Assembly (NCBI GenBank): GCA_016946835.1
Contig: JACVTC010000053.1
Location: 556,501 to 620,500, forward strand
Direction of reading: 5' to 3'
DNA from: Neocallimastix lanati (nom. inval.)
Taxonomy: Eukaryota > Neocallimastigomycota > Neocallimastigomycetes > Neocallimastigales > Neocallimastigaceae
DNA length: 64,000 nucleotides
The notes under the pieces are model-generated. The model made no database searches and was not told the origin of the DNA. It worked only from the letters and a program-made list of their open reading frames with translations. Position numbers and translations under genes: made by a program. Positions 1-14,025 of the stretch are shown piece by piece. Numbering within the stretch: position 1 is the first letter of the stretch; each line of letters opens with the position of its first letter.

Positions 1-1730
<1,730 letters not shown>

Positions 1731-2869
1731 ATAAATAAATAAAAAAAAAAAAAAAAAAAAAAAATAAATAAAAATAAAAAAAAAAAATTAAATATAAAAA
1801 AAAAGTAGAGTTTGTAGATGGATAAATTTCATTTATTTGTATATAACGTATGATTATATTTATACTTGTTAGAATGTATCCATTTCATTCTAGGAGTTAC
1901 TATTCTATTATATTTCCATTGAATATTTGGGGTATTATATTTTAAATTATTTTGTATGGAATCTCTGATATAGTTTCCTCCATTATTATTACTTTATATT
2001 AATAATTATATTAATTTTTATTTTTTATATTATTTTTATTATCATTTTGATTGTTAAATTATGAATAAATGTTAACATATAGAGTTTGACATATATATAT
2101 AAATACATGTTAAAATAACTATACTTTAAATGATAGACCTTTTAGTAATGTATATTATTAGATTGTGAGATTGTGCTTTATATATTCATATTCATGAGTT
2201 GGAAATAGCTTAACACTGAGTAGATTCCTTTATGCACAAAATCCTAGAATTTTTTATTTGTTAAAAATATCATATTATATTTCAATTAAGAGTCTCTATA
2301 GTAGTATGAGGATATAAAAATTGTTCTTATAAAAGCTTAAGCGTATTTTTCTCTATTAAATTAGTAATTTTATATTTTTGGAGTTTTTATTTTACTTGAA
2401 ATAATTCTCTTCTATCAATCATTTTATATTCTTTACACGTCTCTTTTCTTCAATATTGCAATCTTGTTCATTTCAAATTTTCGATCAGTTCTATGAGTCT
2501 TACTTAAATATAATTAGCAATTTTCATCATAATTTTAAAATTCCAATTTTTTTTTTCTTTAAAATAATATTGTGTCCGGCAAATGATTCTTTTGATAAGA
2601 ATCTTTTTAAGAGTCAAATGAGGCTCTTAACCTGTTAAGCGGTATGAATTTAGGGGTCTATAATTAAATCAACTTTATTTATATATTTTATGATAAAGTG
2701 TTATTAGCACTTAATTATACTAAATTTAAGGCTTTTTTATTATTAAATCGTGGCTTATATATTATTTATATTACAATATGTTTCAACACATTTAAAGTTT
2801 ATTTTCATATATTTCACATATTCTAACAAATATATATATAATTTAAAATTTTTTCAAAAGATTAAAGAT

Positions 2870-2922
<53 letters not shown>

Positions 2923-2943
2923 ATTATTATTATTAAATATTCA
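1731..2943. other. Gene-free spacer with old repeat relic
   Basis: No exon with matching splice sites is visible. After an A-rich run, about 1800-2870 is less homopolymeric than ordinary spacers here, with scattered C and G and many stops. It contains the dispersed repeat copy at 2653-2769 and words resembling the relic near 24.3-24.6 kb, such as GAATATTTGGGG near 1920. It probably contains decayed mobile-element sequence. A T-tract fills about 2873-2918. Confidence 0.5.
2653..2769. repeat. Dispersed repeat, copy A
   Basis: This stretch aligns along about 115 bp with 23105-23225. Both share CAACTTTATTNATATATTTT, then ATGATAAA, TTATTAGCACTTAA and GCTTATATATTA in the same order with similar spacing. 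The copies differ by point changes and small indels, as expected of an old interspersed element. The element class is unknown. Confidence 0.6.
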
Positions 2944-3199
2944 TTAATGCCTCCATCTATTTTCATGACCATGAATATCTTGAGGCTCCAAAAATCCTCT
3001 AAATTCTATGTTATATTTTATCGATTGTTTATCAGGGATAATTTTTAATTTATTGATGTCAATGTCATTTTCTTTATCCATAATAGGATCTAAGGTATTG
3101 AAATCCAACGTAAAATACCATCTTGCGCCATACCCTTGAATATTTCGAATTTCATAAACATTAATATCATGCTGTCATTAGTATTAGAAAATAATAATT

Positions 3200-3231
<32 letters not shown>

Positions 3232-3305
3232 TATAATAATAATAATAATAATAATAATTTTTATTTATTAATTGTATATTTTATTTTATTTTTATTTTGT
3301 GGTAT

Positions 3306-3340
<35 letters not shown>

Positions 3341-4779
3341 TATATAATTATAATCATAATAATAATCAATAATATGTAAATATACAACTTACAGGTAGTT
3401 TATGTATATTTATCCAACTGATAGATTTTAATAATTTTATGATAATAGATATTGATAGATTATTCTTGTTAAGTGTATCTAAAATAATAAACAATAATTG
3501 AAATATACATTTCATTATTTTCTATTTCTTTTTATATATATATAAACATACTTATATTTTTTTATTTTTTATTATTGATATCTTGTCGTTCTTCCTAATT
3601 TTTTGAAGTGTATTTTTTTTTTTATAGCAAAAACTTACTTCCTGTATAATCACCCCACCATTTATTTGTTTGATCTCTGTGACAATGTTTAGATAATGCT
3701 CTAGCCCCTACAGTTAAACCTCCATATTTTTTACATTTTTTATCATTTGGATGAATTTCAATAAACGCCTTAATACAATCATTTATGGAAGGTGGAAGAA
3801 TTTCTTTTGAACTTCCATAGGTTATTCTGTTATATTATATATATATACAATATATTTAATATATATTTTAAAATATATGATATTTATAATTATTATTATT
3901 CTTTTTTTTTTTTGTTATAGATAAAAAAAAAAATTACCTTTCTCCTAATAAAACAAGTAAATCAGACGTACTTAACTTTTAATATTAATATATATATTTT
4001 TTAAAATAATATATATGTATATTATTAATATATTTTAAAAAAAATAATTTGTGATATTTTTTGAAAATTTTATATAATAATATACTTTTTCAAAAAAATT
4101 CCAATATATATTTTTTTTATTGTTTATTGAATTTTGTAGGTCGGAATTTAAAGTATTTATTCTCTTATTCAATTCATCTTTTCTGTTTATGAAATAACAT
4201 GTAAGAAAGTAATTGAAATATAATTTTAATATATATATATTTATTTTATTTTAAATTTTGTTCTTTTATATTGAATAATAATGAATTTTAAATTCCTTAC
4301 ATTGTTGTATATTCTTCAATTTCATTTGGCATATTATGGTCTATAAAAGTATAAGGAAATTTTCGAAGTTTACTCCATTGGGAAATAATATAAGATATCA
4401 CTTTATAGTAGGGTTTACTTGGTAAGCCCTTTTGAAAAAATGATAAAGGATTTTCAAATTTTTGTAATAGTGGAAAATTAGATGACAGAACAGTTTCATT
4501 GATACTACTAAATTCATTTTCAAGAATATCCAGTAGTTGATTTCTATAATAGATAACATTTAATTCATGAGAATTTGGTGAATCTTCTTTAGTATTATTA
4601 TCACAAGTATCGGGTAAAGATACTTCAGAATTTTCTTTTAATATTGGTTCATTTTCTAATAATTGGCTAATAATTGATAAATTAAAAGTATTATTAACTA
4701 CGGGTTTCCTACTTTTATCAATTAAAAATTCTAAAAAAAAATTTGAAATTTCTTTAAAATCAATATTACTATTATTCAT
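2944..4779 (-). CDS. Conserved eukaryotic protein of unknown function
   Basis: Six exons on the minus strand: 4779-4301, 4182-4086, 3975-3938, 3826-3639, 3478-3393 and 3171-2944. All have GT..AG borders and the phases agree throughout. The start is the ATG of MNNSNIDFKEISNFF; the stop is TAA at 2946-2944. The N-terminal 160 residues are polar and helical. The C-terminal part is the conserved core, with LTVGARALSKHCHRD, KWWGDYTG, VYEIRNIQGYGARWYF and a terminal FRGFLEP..HGHENRWRH. I recall these motifs from conserved uncharacterised fungal and plant proteins, but I cannot name a family or function. The aromatic, His-rich core suggests a globular, perhaps ligand-binding or enzymatic, fold (inference). 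The 38-nt third exon is notable. The coding assignment is strong; the function is unknown. Confidence 0.8.
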
Positions 4780-5746
4780 ACTTAATGATATATGAATTTA
4801 TATATTGTATTATTCAGATTTTTATAATTTTTATTATACTAAAATAATATTAAAAAAAAAATAATAAAATATAAATAAAATAATAAAAAATATTTATTAT
4901 TTTAATATTATATTAATGTATTAATATATAATATATATAATATATAATATATATAATATATATTATTTTATATATTATATTGCTAGTATAATATAAATTT
5001 TATTGTATAATATATATATATTAAATTTAATATTGATTTAATTTTAATTAAAATTTTTACTTTATTTTTGTTCTTTTGTTCTTTTTTTCCTTTTTTTTAA
5101 TTCATTTTATTTTGGTATTTAAAATAGTTAATATATTAATATATATATTATTATATATTACTAGATTTATATATATTCGATATTAGTTTAATAAAATGTA
5201 ATGTAATACAATTAAACTATAAGCCACAATAATAAAAACATTTAATTTAGAATAAATTAGTACAAGTTAACTCTATCATAAAACATTTAAATAAAGTTTA
5301 TATAATTTATAAATTCCATACACTTAATATTAATCAATTTATTTATTTATTTTATTTTATATTTATATATAAACTTATTTATATTAATTAATATTTAATA
5401 TTTTATTTATTTTATATTTATTTATTTATTTTATATTTATTTATTTATTTTATATTTATTTATTTATTTTATATTTATTTATTTATTTTATATTTATTTA
5501 TTTATTTTATATTTATTTATTTATTTTATATTTATTTATTTATTTTATATTTATTTATTTATTTTATAGTTATTTATTTATTTTATAGTTATTTATTTTA
5601 TTTATAATATAATTTAAACATTTATTAATTAAAATTTTTTAATAATTATTTATATTATATATATTATATTATTTTTATTTTATTTTTTTATTTTCTATTT
5701 ATTTTTTAAAAAATAAAATAAAAAAAACAAAACAAAAATAAACAAC
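4780..5746. other. Divergent promoter spacer with A/T microsatellites
   Basis: Spacer between the divergent starts of the 6-exon unknown gene and the Vps20-like gene, presumably holding both promoters. It is nearly all A and T, with TATATA runs at about 4920-5030 and the 15-bp minisatellite at 5404-5600. An A-rich leader (AAAACAAAACAAAAATAAACAAC) directly precedes the ATG at 5747. Confidence 0.6.
5404..5600. repeat. 15-bp minisatellite (TTTATTTATTTTATA)n
   Basis: About 12 direct copies of a 15-bp A/T unit upstream of the Vps20-like gene. The last units carry a single A-to-G change (TATAGT). Confidence 0.8.
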
Positions 5747-7369
5747 ATGGGTTCAAGTTCCAGTAAACCAAAGAAGTCTAAAATTACTTCTCAAGATAAA
5801 GCTATTCTTGATTTAAAAATTCAAAGAGATAAACTTAACCAATATCAAAAAAAAGTATTTAATCTGCTAATATAATTAGGAATATTTTCAAATTTATATT
5901 GAGAAGTTAAAAAAAAAAAAAAAAAGAAAAAAATTAAAAATATATCAAAAATATATCCAATTGATTTTTAAAATGAAATAACTTGATAATTATATTAAAA
6001 TTAATTATATTATTATTCTATATTTATATATTATATATATTATATATATATTTTAAATTTTAAATTTTATTCAATAAACAAATTCAAATTCGAATTTCAT
6101 TATGTTAAATCCATATATATATTATTCAAATAATAAAATGAATAATTTATCAATAAATTTGGAAATAGATTCAAGCAGTTCTCGATAGAGAATATGAAAT
6201 TGCTAAAATAAACATAAAGAAAGGTAATAAAGAGAAGGCTTTATTAGCTTTAAAGAAAAAAAAGTATCAAGAACAGTTAATTGAAAAAGTTGATGCTCAA
6301 TTATTAAATATTGAAGAATTGGTAATATAAAATATTGTGAAAATAATAATTATTAATGAATTCATATAGACATTATAAATAATTATTAATTTTATTTCCA
6401 AAAAAAAAAAAAATAAATAAATAATAGACACATAGTATTGAATATGCTGTTGTTGAAAAACAAGTACTCGATGGTTTAAAGAATGGTAATGAAATTCTTA
6501 AACAACTTAATAACGAAATGTCTATTGAAAAGGTGGAAGACTTAATGAATGAAACCGCTGAAGCTGTTGCTTATCAAAATGTAATTTATAAAGATAGATA
6601 TATGTAAAATAGAAGAAAAAAAAAATATATATATATATATATTTAATATCAAATTAATATATAAATATATATTGTTATTAATAATATTATTATATATATT
6701 TTAATTTATTTTATTTTTTTTTTTTAAATATCATTCAAAAATTTTTAAAAATATTATATGTATAATAGGAAATTTCTGAATTATTAGGTGGTGCTCTTAC
6801 TGTAGAAGATGAAGAAGATATTGAAAATGAATTAGCTCAAATCCAACAAGAAGAAGTAATTATAAATAAAATTTTAAAATATATATTATTTATTATATAA
6901 TAAAAATATCAACCCAATTATAATTATTGAATATATTTATTTTATTAATAATCTCTAATAAAATTTATTTTATTATTATTATTATTATATATATATACAT
7001 ACATATATATATTTTTTTGTAAATTTTCTTATTTTTAATAATATTAGTTGAATAATAAATTACCAGAAGTGCCAACCACTGAATTACCTAAGGTTGAAGT
7101 TGAAGAAGAAGAAGAAAATGTTGAAGAAGAAAAGAAACAAAAAGTCAAAGCAGAAAGTAAATAGAATAATGATAACAATAATAATAATAAAAATATAAAA
7201 AAAAATAATAAATAAAATTAACAATTAATAATTGTTAATCTTAATTATTTTTTATATGTATATATAATATTTTTAAAATTCTTATTTTATTTTATAATTA
7301 ACACTGTTATTATTATTTTTTATATTAATTTTATTAGAAAAATTGGAACCAGAACTTATTGCTGCTTAA
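5747..7369 (+). CDS. VPS20: ESCRT-III subunit CHMP6/Vps20
   Basis: Six exons: 5747-5854, 6169-6321, 6428-6580, 6769-6855, 7048-7156 and 7338-7369. The phases agree and give 213 residues, close to human CHMP6 (201). Vps20 nucleates ESCRT-III filaments on endosomes, linking ESCRT-II to Snf7. The N-terminus MGSSSSKPKK has Gly2 and Ser6, an N-myristoylation signal as in the family. The basic N-terminal helices (KIQAVLDREYEIAKINIKKG) and the acidic C-terminal half match the Snf7 fold. LPEVPTTELP (about residues 172-181) matches the MIM2 motif that binds the MIT domain of Vps4. The last small exon replaces a retained reading (ESK then TAG) with EKKLEPELIAA; I chose the spliced form because phase and acceptor agree. 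The call is confident. Confidence 0.93.
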
Positions 7370-7759
7370 AAATGGAAAATATCAATACAATCATAATAAA
7401 TTTGATATTACAATAAAATATAAAACCTTTTATCTATGAAAATATAATATAATAAATAAATAAATAAATAAATATATAAATAAATAATAAATAGTATAAT
7501 AGTAATAAATAATAAATAATAATAAATAGTAAATAATAAATAATGAATAATTAAATAATAATAATAATAATAGAAATTATAATAAAAATAAGATTATATT
7601 TTTATAATAAATAATAAATAATAAGTATTAGTGTAACATAAAATTATAAATCATAAAAAATTTTATTTATTTATTTTTTTTTTGTTATACCTAATCAAAA
7701 AAAAAAAAAAAAAAAGAAATGAAAAAAAAATTTAAATATCAATTAAAAATATTTTACAA

Positions 7760-7796
<37 letters not shown>

Positions 7797-8099
7797 AAGA
7801 AAGAAAGAAAGGAACATCATATAAAAGTAATAATATAAATAAATAATTATTAAAATATAAGTGTATATCATTTTTTATATTTTAAATTTATACTATTTAT
7901 TTCAATGTATAAAAAAGAAAAAAAAGAAAAAGAAAAACCACTTGTTTATTATTATTATTATTATTTATTTTTTTTTTTTTTTATTATTATATTCCATATT
8001 TTTGAATAGTTCAATAGTAAATTAATTGATATACATTATTTTAATTTAATTTGATAGGTAATGTGAAAAATACTAAAAAAAAAAAAAAAGAAAAAAAAA
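7370..8099. other. Convergent 3' spacer including first half of tandem duplication
   Basis: Lies between the convergent Vps20-like and Pth2 genes. It is A/T only for the most part, with an A-tract and (GAAA)n at about 7758-7810. The 3' half is the downstream flank of the duplicated Pth2 terminal exon. No independent gene is seen. Confidence 0.6.
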
Positions 8100-8152
8100 T
8101 TAATATTTTTGAAGGTCCTTTGTAATTTCATCTATTAATTCCTTCTTAGCTA

Positions 8153-8197
<45 letters not shown>

Positions 8198-8340
8198 AAG
8201 AAAGAAAGGAACATCATATAAAAGTAATAATATAAATAAATAATTATTAAAATATAAGTGTATATCATTTTTTATATTTTAAATTTATACTATTTATTTC
8301 AATGTATAAAAAAGAAAAAAAAGAAAAAGAAAAACCACTT

Positions 8341-8371
<31 letters not shown>

Positions 8372-8556
8372 TTTTTTTTTTTTTTATTATTATATTCCAT
8401 ATTTTTGAATAGTTCAATAGTAAATTAATTGATATACATTATTTTAATTTAATTTGATAGGTAATGTGAAAAATACTAAAAAAAAAAAAAAAAGAAAAAA
8501 AAATTAATATTTTTGAAGGTCCTTTGTAATTTCATCTATTAATTCCTTCTTAGCTA

Positions 8557-8590
<34 letters not shown>
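7765..8590. repeat. About 400-bp tandem duplication, two copies
   Basis: Two direct copies of about 400 bp, each starting with a long A-tract, then (GAAA)n and GGAACATCATATAAAAGTAA (7811 and 8208). Each ends with the Pth2 last exon and its acceptor (8100-8149 and 8504-8553). The non-repetitive parts look almost identical; differences are mostly in A-tract and ATT-array length. This points to a recent duplication, possibly by slippage or recombination between A-tracts. Confidence 0.9.
8100..8149 (-). pseudogene. Duplicate terminal exon of Pth2
   Basis: This 50-bp stretch matches the Pth2 last exon (8553-8504) in sequence, reading frame, acceptor (TATATAG) and TAA stop. It arose with the 400-bp tandem duplication. 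It could serve as an alternative last exon giving the same peptide, or lie unused in the 3' region. I label it pseudogene only because use is unproven. Confidence 0.75.
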
Positions 8591-8610
<20 letters not shown>

Positions 8611-9536
8611 AATTAATATATTTCAAAAATCAATATACAATTTATTGATAATTTAATAAAAATTTAATAAGTTTTCTTATTTGTTAAAAAAAAATATAAT
8701 ATTATAATAATTTTTATAAACAGTATTAACCTGGTCCAATACCAACAACAGTTTGTGAACCACTTGGAATTTGGGTACGTCCGGCATCTGTAATAATATA
8801 AGTTGGAACATTCATTCTTCTTGCTTCTCTGGCAATATTATGTCTTTTTATAATAAAAATAAAAATAAAAATAAAAAAATAAAAATAAAATAAAAATAAA
8901 AAATAAAAAATAAAAAATAAAAAATAAAAAATAAAAAATAAAAAATAAAAAATAAAAAATAAAAAATAAAAAATAAAAAATAAAAAATAAAAAATAAAAA
9001 ATAAAAAATAAAAAATAAAAAATAAAAAATAAAAAATAAAAAATAAAAAATAAAAAATAAAAAATAAAAAATAAAAAATAAAAAATAAAAAATAAAATAA
9101 AAAAAAAAAAAGGATTTCATGATAGTATATATAATTTTTAATATGAAATAAAATAAAATAATATATAAAAAAAATTAATATTTATATATCATTTTTAATT
9201 TTAAATTTAAGTAAAAAAAAAAAGGTTTTTTTAAAGAAATTATTTGTAAATTTATAAAATGCTTACAAATCTTCTTGTGTTTGACATTTAAGTACATATT
9301 TTGGTTGACCATTGTTCTTCCATTGATTCAATACCTTTTTTTTATTTATAATTTTAATTAAAAAAAATAAATTATAAAATTTAATAATACTAAAATATAT
9401 TTATTTATTTATTGTTAAAAAAGAACTATTGAACTTCATAATGTACAAATATGATATACATTTTTATCAGCAATGGAATTTAAGGCAACAGCAGCATGAC
9501 AACACTAGTAATAAAATTTCGAAGATTAATTTAATG

Positions 9537-9569
<33 letters not shown>

Positions 9570-9990
9570 TAAATTCTTATACTATTAATAATTTAATTTT
9601 AAATATATACTTGTGCTGTAGTTTTTCCTTTAGACATTTTTAAATCCATTCTTGCTACTAACGCCTAATTGTTTTTTTTTTTTTTTTTTTTTTTTAAATA
9701 AAAATTTTAAGATTTCAATAATTAAAACAATATTTAAACACATTTGTAATATATATTTTATAATTTTTTAAGCATTAAATGTATTTTGTTGAATTTATTG
9801 AAATTACCATGACTAAATCTTCATTAATTGGTTCGGCTTCTATATGATTATGAATGAAATCTACATTTTTAGTAATAGTGGTATCATTAGATGAATTTCC
9901 AGTATTCTTCTTAATTAAAATACTTAGAGCAACTGAAATAGCCATGGAAGCCACTAATTTTAATATTGAATATGTTGATTCTTTATCCAT
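8504..9990 (-). CDS. PTH2: Peptidyl-tRNA hydrolase 2 (Pth2)
   Basis: Six minus-strand exons: 9990-9808, 9664-9611, 9504-9460, 9334-9267, 8843-8731 and 8553-8504, phases in agreement, about 176 residues. Pth2 cleaves peptidyl-tRNAs dropped from ribosomes. The N-terminus MDKESTYSILKLVASMAISV, running into ALSILIKK, is a hydrophobic anchor like that of human PTRH2. The catalytic domain follows: LVARMDLKMSKGKTTAQ, CCHAAVALNS, a Trp/Asn-Gly helix, CQTQEDL and TDAGRTQIPSGSQTVVGIGP, all diagnostic of the Pth2 family. The last exon encodes AKKELIDEITKDLQKY. An intact second copy of this exon lies at 8149-8100, so the transcript could end at either. The intron between exons 4 and 5 contains a (TAAAAAA)n array. 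Confidence 0.93.
8850..9113. repeat. (TAAAAAA)n heptamer array in Pth2 intron
   Basis: About 30 copies of T followed by six A, with slightly irregular units at each end, entirely within the intron between Pth2 exons 4 and 5. On the minus strand it is a T-rich tract upstream of the exon 5 acceptor. Confidence 0.9.
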
Positions 9991-10472
9991 TTTTTAAATA
10001 ATAAATTTATTTACTTTTTTTTATAATATTAAAGAATAAAAAACAATTTTTTTTTATTTTACTTCGAAACAAGATAATAAATAATAAATTATATATAATT
10101 AAAAAATTTGTTTCATAAAAATTTTTATGTATTATATAATTTTTATGAAATAAAATAAAAATAAGATAAAATTTTCTGTATATTAATATATAAATTTTTT
10201 AAATTAAATCAGTTTATTTTATAAGAAATCAATAATAAAGAAAAAAAAAATTTTTTTTTAAATAATAAATTTAAATTTTTATTATTTTCAATGTAAAATT
10301 TCAAAATTTCATTTAATTTAATTATGAAATCAAAAAAAAAAAGTTTTAAATTAATCTTTTTATAGAAAATCTTTTATTGATATTATCTTTATTAAAAATA
10401 AATAATAAATAAAAAAATAATAATATACCAATATTTAAATTTAAATATCTTTAATAATATTTTTTTTTTAAA
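9991..10472. other. Divergent promoter spacer, Pth2 and Arp8
   Basis: A 480-bp A/T-only spacer between two divergent starts, presumably containing both promoters. Only T and A tracts are visible; no recognisable motif stands out. Confidence 0.6.
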
Positions 10473-10999
10473 ATGGATAATAGCAATAATAATACTAATC
10501 CAAATTTAAATAATAAAGAGGAAATTCAAATTATGGATGTCAATGAAAATGATAATGCTTCATCTATGGAAATCAATTTAGAAAATAAAAATCATATAAT
10601 TAATAGTGATGAAGACGGAAATAAAAATGAAAATTCAAATAAAATTATTAATGAAAATACTATTAATAGTAATGATAAAAAAATAGAAAGTAATGTTCAA
10701 GTCACTGAAAATAAAAAAGAATCTGATATAAAAGGTATATATGTGTATATATAAAATAATAGTAATAATAATAATAATTAAATTAAAATCCAATTATTTA
10801 AAGAAGATTTAAGTAAAAACAATAAAATAACATTTTAATAATAATATAAATCACTTTTATATTCAAAAGATACAAATGATAATACTGAAAATGAAAGAAA
10901 ATTGAAAATTGAAAATTCAAATGTTATTCATTCAGAAAATGTTACATTAGAAAATGGAAATTCAAATGAAAATACTAATACTTCTTCATTAAATGAAAG

Positions 11000-11030
<31 letters not shown>

Positions 11031-11594
11031 AATAATCCTCAGACAGAAAATAAAAATAATTTAATAATAGAGGATAAAGATAATAAACAAGCCAATGATA
11101 AAAGCAATATAATAACGGATAATAAAACTGGAGTCACAGGGGATACCAATAATACACAAACTGTTGAAACAAATAATATAAAAACAACAATTGTTGATAA
11201 TAATAACATACAAGTAAATAATGCTAATAATGGACAAACTACAAATGCAACTAAGGAACCAATGGCTAATACAAATAATGAAGTTAATAATTATAATACA
11301 GAAAAAGTAGAAGAGGTTAATCGAATGAAAAAAAGTCATGTCAATTTAAAGAAAACTACAATTAGTACAATGCAACCATTCGTTATAAGAAAAGGGGCTA
11401 CTTCAAATTATTTAAAAGGAAATATATCATATTTAAATGAAGGAAATGATGTTTCACTTGATGTAAATTACCATTATTGTCCCTTTTATTAATTAGTTAA
11501 TATAAAACTTATTGTTCATTATATTTATCCTATTATTATAATATATATAAATTTATTATAAAATAAATTTTCTTTTTCTTTTTCTTTTTCTTTT

Positions 11595-11632
<38 letters not shown>

Positions 11633-12430
11633 ACAATTGATTAATTATTCTTTATAATAAATATAAAAAATAATAGCCTGAAAGGAACTATTCCGATGTT
11701 ATTGTCATTCATCCGGGTTCAAGATATTTAAGAATAGGAAGAGCATCCGATGCTTTTCCAAAAGAAATACCTCATTGTATTGCTAGAGATGTTACTCCAT
11801 TAAAAATAAATATAAAAAATGAGGAACAGAAAGCTTCACCCCAAGATTCTGGTGTAACGTTACAAATTCCTGAAAATGAGAATTCTATTGATAATAATAA
11901 TGATGATAATGATGATGAAAATGATAACCATCAAAATAGTAATAGTGAAGTCATAGGAGATAATAATCCTAATGAGATTGACAATAAGAATGGTGAAATG
12001 GATACTTCAGAGGAAGAACATGTTAATAAAAGGAGAAAAAAAAATAATTCTAGACATAGAAATAATAATAATAATGATAATTTCGATGATGAAAATTATA
12101 TGTTTTCCGATAAATTAATTATTACTAAAGAATATTTAAAGGAATTGGAAGCAGATATAAAATTTAGAATGAGATTAGCTAAGATGAGAGTTACCCCTAA
12201 TGCTCACAGTCAAGTTCGACAATTTAATATTCAATCTATACCAGAAATTATTCCTGATCATAATGATCCCTATAAAATAGAATGGACTACAGCCAATAAT
12301 AAAGAAAAATATTTTGTTGGTTTAAAAGTAAAAATTAAAAATATATATATATATATAAATGTTAAGGATTATTTTATTTTTTATTTTATTTTATTTTTTA
12401 TTTTATTTTATTTTATTTTTATTTTTTTTA

Positions 12431-12486
<56 letters not shown>

Positions 12487-13059
12487 TTTATTTTTTAACA
12501 TAAATATTTTAAATATCTAATTTATATCTTTTTATTTATAGGCATTAAGATTAAAAAAATATGTAAAAAAAGATGAGAAGATTACCAATAATTCCAAATC
12601 GCGCTATCGTTTATTTTATCCAATTAAGAATGGAACTTTTAATTTAGAAGATTATGATAATTTACAAGTAGTATTAGGAGATATAGAACGTATATGGAAT
12701 TATGTGATTAATAATGAACTAGGAATACCCAAAAATGAATATAAAGATTACAATGTAGTTTTGGTGATACCTGATATCTATGACAAAGTTTATGTTACTG
12801 AATTAATTAGTTTATTATTAAAAGAAATGAATTTTAAAGCAATCATTGTACAACAAGTAAGTTATGAAAAAATATATATATATATAAACAAACAAACAAC
12901 AAACAAAAAAAGCAATAATATTATATTTATATTTTTATAAATATATATTTTTATATATATTTTTAAAAGATTTTATATAAACATTTATATATATATATAT
13001 TTATTATTTATTTTTATTATTATTATTATTATTATTTTTTAAAATTTGTGTAATTATTT

Positions 13060-13090
<31 letters not shown>

Positions 13091-13979
13091 TTAATTAATT
13101 AGGAATCTGTATGTGCAGCTTTTGGTGCTGGTTTTTCCATGTCTTGTATTGTTGATATTGGTGCTCAAAAAACAAGTATAGCCTGTATTGAGGATGGTTT
13201 TTGTATTCCAGAAACAAGGTATTTATTTATATAAAAATATATTAAAAAAATAAAATAAAATAAAAACAAAAAAAATTTTTATTATACTCAATATAAATGT
13301 GAATAAGTATATTTAATATATTAATATATATATATATATTTAAATAATATTTATTACTATAAATATTTATATATGTTTGTTTATCTTTTTATTTATTTAT
13401 TTTATATAATAAATAAGAATGAATTTAAAATACGGTGGTGATGATATAACATTATTATTTATGGCATTATTAATTCATAATGCCTTCCCTTATTCAGAAA
13501 TAGATTTAAATCTAGCTTATGATTGGCAATTAGCACAAGAACTTAAAGAACGTTTTTGTACTGTTATTGAGGTACAATAAAAAAAATTTTTTTTTTTTTT
13601 TTTTTTTTTTTATGTAATATTTTAATTATATATATATATATATATAATTAAAATACATAATAAAACAAAATATTTAATTATATGATATTATAATTATTCT
13701 TATGTAAATGTAAAGTAATTTTTTTTAATTTTAAAATATATTTATATATATATTTATTTATCATTTATTTATAATCATTATTTTTGTATAGTCTGATTTA
13801 ACTTGTAGAGTTTATACCTTTTATGTTAGAGTGCCTGATAAAGATACTCGTGTATTTTCATTAAAAGTATATGATGAAGTGGTTATGGCTCCTATGGTAA
13901 GAAATCTTTATTTATCTCCTTCTTTGTCTCTCTTTATATATAAAATTTATTATTTAAATTCATAAATTAAAATTTATCC

Positions 13980-14025
<46 letters not shown>

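Noticed and set aside
2456-2638. 60-residue frame MQSCSFQIFDQFY
   Set aside because: Short and isolated, without family motif, in a region that looks like decayed repeat; its start is a non-ATG codon (TTG).
8848-9120. 90-residue Phe/Tyr-rich minus-strand protein
   Set aside because: Translation of the (TAAAAAA)n array within a Pth2 intron.
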